From NCBI RefSeq assembly GCF_900110505.1, contig NZ_FODZ01000001.1, positions 646,740-710,739 on the forward strand: a stretch of DNA of 64,000 bases, given 5' to 3'. Below, one piece after another: positions 45,321 to 52,467 of this stretch; within the stretch, counting starts at the first letter, position 1, and every line of letters begins with the position of its first letter. Position numbers and translations under genes: made by a program. This DNA comes from Luteibacter sp. UNC138MFCol5.1. Its GTDB lineage: Bacteria; Pseudomonadota; Gammaproteobacteria; Xanthomonadales; Rhodanobacteraceae. The notes under the pieces were generated by a model that saw nothing but the letters and a program-made list of their open reading frames with translations, did not search any database and was not told the DNA's origin.

Positions 45321-46348
45321 AGCCCGTGCTAGGGGTGGAAACGTCCTGTGACGAGACGGGCGTCGCGCTGCTGCGCTGGGACCCCGAAAACCCGGGCCGC
45401 GGGCTGCTCTCCCATGCCCTTTTCAGCCAGATCGCCCTCCATGCCGAGTACGGCGGCGTCGTGCCGGAACTGGCCAGCCGCGACCACGTCCGCAAGCTGC
45501 TCCCGCTGGTCCGCGAGGCCCTTAAGAGCGCCGGGCTCACCCCCGCCGACCTTGGCGGCGTGGCCTACACGGCCGGTCCGGGTCTGGTCGGCGCCCTGCT
45601 GGTCGGGGCCTCCGCCGCCCGCGCCATGGCCTGGGCCCTCGGCGTGCCGGCGATCGGCGTCCACCACATGGAAGGACACCTGCTGGCCCCGCTGCTCGAG
45701 GACGATCCCCCGGAACCGCCGTTTGTGGCGCTCCTGGTCAGCGGCGGTCATTCGATGCTGGTCGAGGTCAAGGCCATCGGCGAATACCGGATCCTCGGCG
45801 ACACCCTGGATGACGCCGCGGGCGAGGCGTTCGACAAGACGGCCAAGCTCATGGGCCTGCCATACCCGGGCGGTCCCGCGCTGGCGAAGCTGGCGGAGCA
45901 GGGCACGCTGGGCAAGTTTCGCTTCTCCCGGCCCATGGTCGATCGCCCGGGGCTGGATTTCAGCTTCTCGGGCCTGAAGACCCAGGTGCTGCTGGCCTGG
46001 CAGGCGTCGGACAAGAGCGAGCAGACCCGGGCCGACATCGCGCGCGGCTTCGAGGAGGCCATCGTCGATACGCTGGCCATCAAGTGCCGCCGGGCGCTGG
46101 AGGCCACGGGCGCGAAGCGCCTCGTGATCGCCGGTGGCGTGGGTGCGAACAAGCGGCTGCGCGAGCAGCTGGCGCAGGCCGGGCAGGCGGACGGGTTCCG
46201 CGTGTACTTCCCGCGTCTCGCGTTCTGCACCGACAACGGCGCGATGATCGCGCTCGCCGGCGCCATCCGCCTCGCGTCGGGTCAGCATCAGGACGAAACC
46301 ATCCAGGTTCATCCGCGCTGGAATCTCGAGAGCCTGCCGGCAGCGTGA
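45308..46348 (+). CDS. tsaD: tRNA threonylcarbamoyladenosine biosynthesis protein TsaD
   Basis: 346-residue Kae1/TsaD ATPase-fold protein that transfers threonylcarbamoyl to A37 of ANN-decoding tRNAs with TsaB and Tsa[17 protein letters not shown] begins the protein; metal-binding histidines are in [11 protein letters not shown], and [31 protein letters not shown] and [11 protein letters not shown] follow. The ATG at 45308 matches family starts; GTG codons at 45287 and 45299 are in frame but would overlap the rpsU promoter more. Confidence 0.96.
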   Translation: MKNSKPVLGVETSCDETGVALLRWDPENPGRGLLSHALFSQIALHAEYGGVVPELASRDHVRKLLPLVREALKSAGLTPADLGGVAYTAGPGLVGALLVGASAARAMAWALGVPAIGVHHMEGHLLAPLLEDDPPEPPFVALLVSGGHSMLVEVKAIGEYRILGDTLDDAAGEAFDKTAKLMGLPYPGGPALAKLAEQGTLGKFRFSRPMVDRPGLDFSFSGLKTQVLLAWQASDKSEQTRADIARGFEEAIVDTLAIKCRRALEATGAKRLVIAGGVGANKRLREQLAQAGQADGFRVYFPRLAFCTDNGAMIALAGAIRLASGQHQDETIQVHPRWNLESLPAA

Positions 46349-46389
46349 CCGCGCCGGGGCCGCGGCCCTGCGGCTCCTCGCGAAAAGCG

Positions 46390-46448
46390 GTCGCGCCCGG
46401 GTGCGCTCCCACGACATTCGGGGTGCTGTGGGAGCGGCCAAGGCCGAC
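46390..46448. repeat. Diverged hairpin repeat pair
   Basis: A reverse GGAGCGCACCCGGGCGCGAC-type copy at 46390-46412 and a degenerate forward copy (GTGGGAGCGGCCAAGGCCGA) at 46428-46448 fill the gap between tsaD and folB. The forward copy has its own perfect CGGCC/GGCCG stem. No other element was recognised in 46349-46504. Confidence 0.7.
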
Positions 46449-46504
46449 TTGCGAAATCGCCGCACCTCGCCGACCCTGTACGACCCCCTCCACGCCCTGA
46501 TTCC

Positions 46505-46864
46505 ATGGACATCGTCTTCATCGAGGACCTGCGCATCGACGCGGTCATCGGCATCTACGACTGGGAGCGCCGGATCCGGCAGACGCTGTCGTTCGATCTC
46601 GAGATGGCCTTCGACAACCGTCGTCCGGCCGCGAGCGACGACATCGAGCACACGCTGAACTACAAGGCGGTGTCGAAGCGGCTGCAGGCGTACGTGGAAT
46701 CGACGAGCTTCGGCCTCGTCGAGACGCTCGCCGAGCGCTGCGCGGAGATCGTCCGCGAGGAGTTCGGCGTGAGCTGGGTGCGCCTGAAGCTTTCCAAGCC
46801 CGGCGCCGTGCGCGGCGCGCGCGCGGTGGGCGTGCGGATCGAGCGCGGCACGCGTCCGGCATGA
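46505..46864 (+). CDS. folB: Dihydroneopterin aldolase
   Basis: 119-residue FolB: DIVFIEDLRIDAVIGIYDWERRIRQ begins the protein with the conserved Glu22-type residue region, and the family end motif VRLKLSKPGAVRGARAVGV contains the active-site lysine. It cleaves 7,8-dihydroneopterin to 6-hydroxymethyldihydropterin and glycolaldehyde in folate synthesis; the product feeds FolK, encoded two genes on. The stop overlaps the next gene by four bases. Confidence 0.94.
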   Translation: MDIVFIEDLRIDAVIGIYDWERRIRQTLSFDLEMAFDNRRPAASDDIEHTLNYKAVSKRLQAYVESTSFGLVETLAERCAEIVREEFGVSWVRLKLSKPGAVRGARAVGVRIERGTRPA

Positions 46865-48129
46865 TCGATCTCGGCGCCATGCTGGGCATGCTCGAAGAGA
46901 CGATCGCGTCGCCGGAACTGCGCCGCGTGGTCCTCGTGGGCGGCCTGTTCGTCGCGGCGTGGCTCGTGGGTCTGCTCGGCCGGTTGTTCCTGCATCGCGT
47001 CGTGCGCGCCGCGACCCGGCACACGGCCTGGCGCTGGGACGACGCCCTCTACGAGTTCGGCGCGTTCCGCTGGATGGCGCGCATGCTGCCGGCCATCGTC
47101 GTCTACTACGGCATCGGGGTCCTCCTGCATCGCGACGACGACGGCATCGCCACCTTCGTGCGCAACCTCGCCGTCTGCTGGATCATCGTGTGCGTGATCG
47201 CGGCGATGGGCCGCGCGCTGCTGGCGTTCGAATCGCTGTACAGCGCGACGCCGGCCGGAAAACGCTCGATCAAGGGCGTGGTGCAGCTGCTCCAGCTGGC
47301 GCTGTGGATCGTCGCGCTGGTGCTCGTGATCACCAAGCTCACGCACCAGAGCATCGGCCTGCTGCTTTCCGGCATCGGCGCGATGTCGGCCGTTCTCCTG
47401 CTCGTGTTCAAGGACACCATCCTCGGCTTCGTCGCCGGCATCCAGCTGAGCACGAACGACATGCTGCGCGTGGGAGACTGGATCACGATGGCCTCGGCGG
47501 GCGTCGACGGCGACGTCATCGACATCACGCTGCATACGGTGAAGGTGCGCAATTTCGATCGCACCATCGTCACCGTGCCCACCTGGAAACTGATCTCCGA
47601 ATCGTTCCAGAACTGGCGTGGCATGTCCGAGTCGGGCGGCCGGCGCATCAAGCGCGAGCTCTACATCGACGCCGCCTGCATCCGTTTCCTCGAAGACGAC
47701 GAGATCGAGGCCTTCGGCAACGTGCACCTGCTCAAGGCCTATCTCGCACGCAAGCGCGACGACATCCGTCGCTGGAACGAGGCGCTCGGCGAGGCGGGCA
47801 AACTGCCCGTCAATCGTCGGCGGCAGACGAACATCGGCGCGTTTCGTGCCTATGCCGAGGCGTACCTCGCCGCGCACCCCGATGTGCACGACGCGATGAC
47901 CCGCATGGTGCGCATGCGCGACCCGGGCCCCCAGGGCGTGCCGCTGGAGATCTACTGCTTCACCAACACCGTCGTGTGGCTCGATTACGAGCGTATCCAG
48001 GCCGACATCTTCGATCACCTCATCGCGATCCTGCCGGCTTTCGGGCTGCGACCGTTCCAGCAGCCGTCGGGCGGCGACGTCCGCGACGGCGTCGGCGCGC
48101 TGCGACAGTCGATCGCGGAGGTGGCCTGA
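46861..48129 (+). CDS. MscS-family mechanosensitive channel (YbdG-like)
   Basis: 422-residue MscS-superfamily protein with about five membrane segments, the pore-lining region GLLLSGIGAMSAVLLLVFKDTILGFVAGIQLS, the beta domain VGDWITMASAGVDGDVIDITLHTVKVRNFDRTIVTVPTWKL, and a long C-terminal domain. Length and the IELxxNDMLRVGDWI-like stretch match E. coli YbdG (miniconductance MscM type). It protects against osmotic downshock. It is wedged between folB and folK with four-base and one-base junctions, so it is co-translated with folate genes. Confidence 0.9.
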   Translation: MIDLGAMLGMLEETIASPELRRVVLVGGLFVAAWLVGLLGRLFLHRVVRAATRHTAWRWDDALYEFGAFRWMARMLPAIVVYYGIGVLLHRDDDGIATFVRNLAVCWIIVCVIAAMGRALLAFESLYSATPAGKRSIKGVVQLLQLALWIVALVLVITKLTHQSIGLLLSGIGAMSAVLLLVFKDTILGFVAGIQLSTNDMLRVGDWITMASAGVDGDVIDITLHTVKVRNFDRTIVTVPTWKLISESFQNWRGMSESGGRRIKRELYIDAACIRFLEDDEIEAFGNVHLLKAYLARKRDDIRRWNEALGEAGKLPVNRRRQTNIGAFRAYAEAYLAAHPDVHDAMTRMVRMRDPGPQGVPLEIYCFTNTVVWLDYERIQADIFDHLIAILPAFGLRPFQQPSGGDVRDGVGALRQSIAEVA

Positions 48130-48130
48130 C

Positions 48131-48622
48131 ATGGGTCGCGCCTGGCTCAGCCTCGGTTCCAACGTCGATGCCGAGCACTGGCTGGCCGTGGCGGTCGCGG
48201 AGCTGCGCGAGCGGTTCGGCGCGCTCGACGTGTCCCCGGTCTACCGGAGCAAGGCGGTGGGCTTCGACGGCCCGGATTTCCTGAACCTCGCGGTCGGCCT
48301 CGACAGCGACCTCGGTCCGGAAGACCTCAACGACTGGCTGCACGCGCTGGAAGACCGCCACGGCCGCGTCCGCGGCGGCGACCGTTACGCCAGCCGCACG
48401 CTGGACGTCGACATCGTGCTGTACGACGACCTCGTGCTCAGCGGGGAAGGGCACCTCGAACTGCCCCGCGGCGAGCTCCGCCACGCGTTCGTCCTCAAGC
48501 CGATGGCCGACATCGCGCCGGACGTCCGCCACCCCGTCGACGGGCGCAGCATGGCCGAGCTGTGGGCGGCTTTTCCCTGGGAAAGCGAGCCGCTCTCGCC
48601 GGTGGCCAACTTCTTCCCCTAG
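48131..48622 (+). CDS. folK: 2-amino-4-hydroxy-6-hydroxymethyldihydropteridine pyrophosphokinase
   Basis: 163-residue HPPK: RAWLSLGSNVDAEHWLAVAVAEL at the start, SPVYRSKAVGFDGPDFLNLAVGL, the catalytic segment RTLDVDIVLYDDLVL and the end motif PRGELRHAFVLKPMADIAPDVRHPV. It transfers pyrophosphate from ATP to hydroxymethyldihydropterin. It starts one base after the channel gene ends. Confidence 0.95.
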   Translation: MGRAWLSLGSNVDAEHWLAVAVAELRERFGALDVSPVYRSKAVGFDGPDFLNLAVGLDSDLGPEDLNDWLHALEDRHGRVRGGDRYASRTLDVDIVLYDDLVLSGEGHLELPRGELRHAFVLKPMADIAPDVRHPVDGRSMAELWAAFPWESEPLSPVANFFP

Positions 48623-48682
48623 CGACGCCCCCACCAAGATGCTACAACGCGCTCCACATCGGACCGCCAGGGGAGCAGGGGA

Positions 48683-49537
48683 ATGGGTAAGTTCGCACGC
48701 AGTTGGGCGCTCATGAAAGCCAGCGCCAACATCCTTCGCCAGGACAAGGAGCTCATGCTCTTCCCGCTGCTCGCGGGCGTGGCGTCGCTCATCGTCATCG
48801 CGAGCTTCGCATGGCCGATCTTCTCGCTGGCCTCGCACGGCCAGGCGGGGTTCGAGGGGCAGCGGCAGAGTCCTTCCACGCTGTTCCTCCTTGTCAGCTT
48901 CGCGTTCTATGTCGTGCAGTACGGCGTCGTGATCTTCTTCAACGTCGCCCTCGCCGCGGCGGCGCTGATCCGTCTCGGCGGCGGCAACCCCACGCTGGGC
49001 GACGGCATGCGCGCCGCCACGAGCAAGCTGCCGAACATCATCGGTTACGCGCTGATCGCGGCGACGGTCGGCATGATCCTGCGCGCGTTGCAGGAACGTT
49101 TCGGCCTCATCGGCCGCATCGTCGTCGGCATGCTGGGCTTCGGCTGGACGGTCGCGACCTTCCTCGTGGTTCCGGTGCTCGCGGCGCAGGACATCGGCCC
49201 GGTCGACGCGGTGAAGCGCAGCGCCTCGCTGCTCAAGCGCACGTGGGGTGAGAACCTCATCGGCAACGCGGGCATCGGCCTCGCCGGCGGCATCCTCACC
49301 TTCTGCCTGATCTTCGTCAGCGCGATCCTGTTCTTCCTCGCCGCGAGCACGCAGTCGTTCGCACTGATGATCGCCGTGGGCGTCGCCGCCGTGATCGGCC
49401 TCGTCGCGCTCAGCCTGTTCCAGACGGCGATGCACGGCGTGTATTCCGCCGCGCTCTATCGCTACACGGAAGAAGGCGATCCGGGCCAGGGCTTCGACGT
49501 CGCGCTGATCGAATCGGCGTTCCGCCCGAAGAACTGA
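48683..49537 (+). CDS. DUF6159-type integral membrane protein
   Basis: 284 residues with about six hydrophobic segments. The N-terminus FARSWALMKASANILRQDKELMLFPLL and the middle FLVVPVLAAQDIGPVDAVKRSASLLKRTWGENLIG are typical of a widespread family of unknown function annotated as DUF6159 (the name is from memory). The ATG at 48683 has GGGGA eight bases upstream. It converges on the pteridine reductase gene, whose stop codon directly abuts its own. Confidence 0.8.
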   Translation: MGKFARSWALMKASANILRQDKELMLFPLLAGVASLIVIASFAWPIFSLASHGQAGFEGQRQSPSTLFLLVSFAFYVVQYGVVIFFNVALAAAALIRLGGGNPTLGDGMRAATSKLPNIIGYALIAATVGMILRALQERFGLIGRIVVGMLGFGWTVATFLVVPVLAAQDIGPVDAVKRSASLLKRTWGENLIGNAGIGLAGGILTFCLIFVSAILFFLAASTQSFALMIAVGVAAVIGLVALSLFQTAMHGVYSAALYRYTEEGDPGQGFDVALIESAFRPKN

Positions 49538-50275
49538 TCAGATGTTCAGGGCGCGTCCGCCGTCGACGCGGATGACCTGACCCGTCGTGTAGTGCGCGTC
49601 GAGCAGCAGCCAGCGCACGGCTTCCGCGACATCCGCTGGCTCGCCCTTGCGAGCCAGCGGCGTTTTGGCGATGAGCGCTTCGGCCGCTTCTTCCGGTTTG
49701 CCTGAGGCAGGCCAGAGGATCGCGCCGGGTGCGACGGCGTTCACGCGGACCTCGGGCGCGAGATCCTTCGCCAGCGAGAGCGTGAGCATTCCCAGCGCGG
49801 CTTTCGCCATCGAGTAGATGGGGTGTTGCGCGAGAGGGCGCTCGGCGTAGATGTCGACGATGTTGACGATGCTTCCGCCGCTGGCGCGTAGTGCCGGGGC
49901 AGCCGCCTGCGAGAGGAAGAACGGTGCGCGCGCGTTCGCGGCGAAGAGATCGTCCCACTGCGCCGGCGTCGCGCTGCCGATGGGCGTGGGATAGAACGAC
50001 GATGCATTGTTGACGAGGCCATCGAGGCGGCCGAATCGCGCCGTCACGTCGGCGACGAGCCGGGCCGGGACGTCCGCCTCGCCCAGGGCGCCGGCGAACG
50101 TCGCGGCGCTGCCCGCGCGAATGCCGTCGAGCTCGTCCGCGAGCGCGCGCGCCTCGTCGGCCGAGCGGTGATAGTGGATGGCGACGTCGCAGCCTGCTTC
50201 ATGCAGGCGACGCACGATGACCGCACCGACACGGCGCGCGGCGCCGGTGACGAGAACGACCGGTGGTTTGCTCAT
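49538..50275 (-). CDS. folM: Pteridine reductase (PTR1/FolM-like SDR)
   Basis: 245-residue SDR with the pteridine-reductase cofactor motif TGAARRVG (residues 11-18), HYHRSADEA for NADP binding, NNASSFYPTP, catalytic Tyr/Lys in YSMAKAAL and VNAVAPGAILWP. These reduce dihydrobiopterin, dihydrofolate or dihydromonapterin. Its place next to folB and folK supports a pterin/folate role. The gene ends one base after the stop of the convergent membrane-protein gene. Confidence 0.85.
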   Translation of the reverse strand: MSKPPVVLVTGAARRVGAVIVRRLHEAGCDVAIHYHRSADEARALADELDGIRAGSAATFAGALGEADVPARLVADVTARFGRLDGLVNNASSFYPTPIGSATPAQWDDLFAANARAPFFLSQAAAPALRASGGSIVNIVDIYAERPLAQHPIYSMAKAALGMLTLSLAKDLAPEVRVNAVAPGAILWPASGKPEEAAEALIAKTPLARKGEPADVAEAVRWLLLDAHYTTGQVIRVDGGRALNI

Positions 50276-50357
50276 CGTGACATCCCTCGCTTTCCGTGGC
50301 GCGGGTAGCGTGCCGCAATCGCCTGGCCGTGGGAAGCGCGCTGTCGCGGAAGACCCC

Positions 50358-50394
50358 GTTGGAGCGCACCTGGGCGCGATGGGCGCTCGCGCCA
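50358..50394. repeat. Single GCGCACCTGGGCGC-type hairpin repeat
   Basis: This 37-base copy is almost identical to the one inside cobC at 7417-7453. It lies upstream of the pteridine reductase gene, in the gap 50276-50416 between two minus-strand genes. Confidence 0.85.
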
Positions 50395-50416
50395 GGCAGC
50401 GCCTTCGCGGCGGTTT

Positions 50417-51394
50417 CTAGCGGGTCGCCGACTTCGAACGGGACGCGGTCTTCTTCGGAGCTTTCGCCGTGTTCGCCGCCGCGACCTTCTTCGTCGTCGC
50501 GCGCTTGCGCACGGCCGCCTTTTTCACCGCCTTTCCGGCAGGAGCCTTCGTTGTCCGCTGCGAGGCGGCCTTGGCAGCCGACCCGTCGATCGAGGCCTTC
50601 GAACGCGATCGCACGCGCGTCTTCGTCGGGGGTGCCGAGCCGCGTGCGGCGCGTGCTCCACCGGTTTCCTTCGTATCCTCTGCGCCGGCGAGATCGGTGG
50701 TGCTCTCGTCCCGATGATCCACGGTCGCCACCTTGCGCTTCGTCGCCTTGCCGCCCGGCGGCTCGTCGTCGATGTGCACCTCCCCGCTGAAAAGATCGAT
50801 GGCCGTTTTCGCGACCTGGCCGGTGTCGTAGTACGCGTACGCGCCGACACCCAGCGCACCGACGATCGGCAGCCAGCGGGAGATGCCCTTGCCGACGGCG
50901 CGTTTCGAGACGCTGACGCCGATGCGACTCGCCACGCGCTGGAGAACGCTCGTGGCGGCGGTGCGGAACACGAGTCGATCGCCGACGCGAATCGCGACAT
51001 CGCGAAACGCCTGCGCGGCGGTATGGCGGAACAGGCACCAGAGCATCTGCTCGCGGCCGAGCTTCGCCGTCTTGCCGTAGGCGGCCGCGATGTCGCTGAC
51101 GAGCTGGCCCTGGATGCGCCAGATCGCGACCAGCTCGGGCAGCACGGTCAACCAGCCGAGCGGCCCGGGCGGCAACGCCAGCGAGCCGGCGGTAAGGGCC
51201 GCCTTGTTCGCGGCCGCGCTCGCCAGCCGGCGGCATTCTTCTTCCGCCGTGCCCTTGCTGGCGCGGGGGACCTCGCTGTCGGGGATGCGGCTGACGAATT
51301 CGAGGATGGCCCGGGCGACGGGGCTGTCACCCCGGTCGGCGCCCGAGGCGGGCACGATTTCTTTCGATGTCGATGAAGGCTCACGGCTCGCCAT
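50417..51394 (-). CDS. EcsC-like protein with lysine/alanine-rich histone H1-like tail
   Basis: 325 residues. Residues about 40-200 resemble the EcsC family (LALPPGPLGWLTVLPELVAIWRIQGQLVSDIAAAYG, and WLPIVGALGVGAYAYYDT near the end of the domain). From about residue 225 the protein turns into a basic low-complexity tail rich in Lys, Ala, Thr and Arg (KAPAGKAVKKAAVRKRATTKK and similar), like eukaryotic-H1-type or AlgP-type bacterial tails that bind DNA. An N-terminal Ser/Asp-rich stretch precedes the domain. The start ATG 51394 is chosen because the upstream frame runs into hairpin repeats. Function unknown. Confidence 0.75.
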   Translation of the reverse strand: MASREPSSTSKEIVPASGADRGDSPVARAILEFVSRIPDSEVPRASKGTAEEECRRLASAAANKAALTAGSLALPPGPLGWLTVLPELVAIWRIQGQLVSDIAAAYGKTAKLGREQMLWCLFRHTAAQAFRDVAIRVGDRLVFRTAATSVLQRVASRIGVSVSKRAVGKGISRWLPIVGALGVGAYAYYDTGQVAKTAIDLFSGEVHIDDEPPGGKATKRKVATVDHRDESTTDLAGAEDTKETGGARAARGSAPPTKTRVRSRSKASIDGSAAKAASQRTTKAPAGKAVKKAAVRKRATTKKVAAANTAKAPKKTASRSKSATR

Positions 51395-51453
51395 CGTCGT
51401 CTCCACGTATGCGATGGCGCATCGTCGCGTCGGCGGCGTAAACGAACCGTGTC

Positions 51454-52375
51454 TGCAGGAGCGGCCGTGGCCGCGACAGCTTTTCGCCGTGGCCCCCAAG
51501 CTGGCGCGCCAGCAGGTCCCACAGACAGGGCCTCCGGCCGTTGTGGGAGCGGACCTGGCCGCGACGGCTCTTCGCCCCGGTCACTAAGGTGGCGCGCCAG
51601 CTCCAGGGCACGGCCTCAAAAGATGTCGCGCCCAGGTGCGCTCCCACAGGTGCGGGCTCCGAAGCCGTTGTAGGAGCGGACCTGGCCGCGACAGCTCTTC
51701 GCCCCGGTCCCCAAGATGGCGCGCCAGCTCCAGGGCGCGGCCTCAAAAGATGTCGCGCCCAGGTGCGCTCCCACAGGTGGAGGCGCCGAAGCCGTTGTAG
51801 GAGCGGACCTGGCCGCGACAGCTTTTCGCCCCGGTCCCCAAGGTGGCGCGCCAGCGCCGGGTCACGGCCTCAAAGATGTCCCACAGGTGCGGGCTCCGAG
51901 GCCGTTGTGGGAGCGGACCTGGCCGCGACGGCTCTTCGCCCCGGTCCCCAAGGTGGCGCGCCAGCTCCAGGGCACGGCCTCAGAAGATGTCGCGCCCAGG
52001 TGCGCTCCCACAGGTGCGGGCTCCGAAGCCGTTGTGGGAGCGGACCTGGCCGCGACAGCTCTTCGCTGCGGTCCCCAAGGTGGCGCGCCAGCTTCAGGGC
52101 ACGGCCTCAGAAGATGTCGCGCCCAGGTGCGCTCCCACAGGTGCGGGCTCCGAAGCCGTTGTAGGAGCGGACCTGGCCGCGACAGCTTTTCGCCCCGGTC
52201 CCCAAGGTGGCGCGGCAGCGCGGGGTTACGGCCTCAAAGATGTCCCACAGGTGCGGGCTCCGAGGCCTTTGTGGGAGCGGACCTGGCCGCGACGGCTCTT
52301 CGCCCCGGTCCCCAAGGTGGCGCGCCAGCTTCAGGGCACCGCCTCAGGAGCTGTCGCGGCCAGATCCGCTCCCAC
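51454..52375. repeat. Tandem array of eight hairpin-repeat units with 364-bp second-order period
   Basis: Units begin at 51541, 51667, 51795, 51905, 52032, 52159 and 52269, with a shorter diverged unit from 51454. Each holds a forward GGAGCGGACCTGGCCGCGAC element, a spacer (CTCTTCGCCCCGGTCCCCAA and then GGTGGCGCGCCAG..) and usually a reverse GGAGCGCACCTGGGCGCGAC element, so each is an imperfect inverted repeat. Unit lengths run 126, 128, 110, 127, 127, 110; the 110-base units have lost the reverse element. Units 1-3 and 4-6 therefore form two 364-bp blocks. No gene is supported in 51395-52467; open frames through the array are by-products of its composition. Confidence 0.93.
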
Positions 52376-52414
52376 AAAGGCGGTTGTCGTCATCCGAGGA
52401 AAGTGACCGGAAAG

Positions 52415-52459
52415 GTCCGGGGTACACACTGTGTTGAAACAATATAACGTTCCCCGGAC
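52415..52459. promoter_or_regulatory. Nested inverted repeats before a TonB receptor gene
   Basis: GTCCGGGG (52415-52422) and CCCCGGAC (52452-52459) form a perfect eight-base dyad around an AT-rich centre. Inside it ACACA-C-TGTGT (52424-52434) is a second dyad, and TATAAC at 52443-52448 could be a -10 box. The outer arm ends eight bases before the receptor ATG, so the hairpin could also block translation. Confidence 0.5.
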
Positions 52460-52467
52460 ACGCCCCC

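Noticed and set aside
51454-52375. CRISPR array
   Set aside because: Units are 110-128 bp and conserved throughout; there are no short repeats with unique spacers and no cas genes.
51541-52447. Open frames running through the tandem hairpin array
   Set aside because: Three overlapping frames on one strand translate the same repeat units into Arg/Ala/Gly-rich periodic sequence without a ribosome binding site. They reflect the repeats and not genes.
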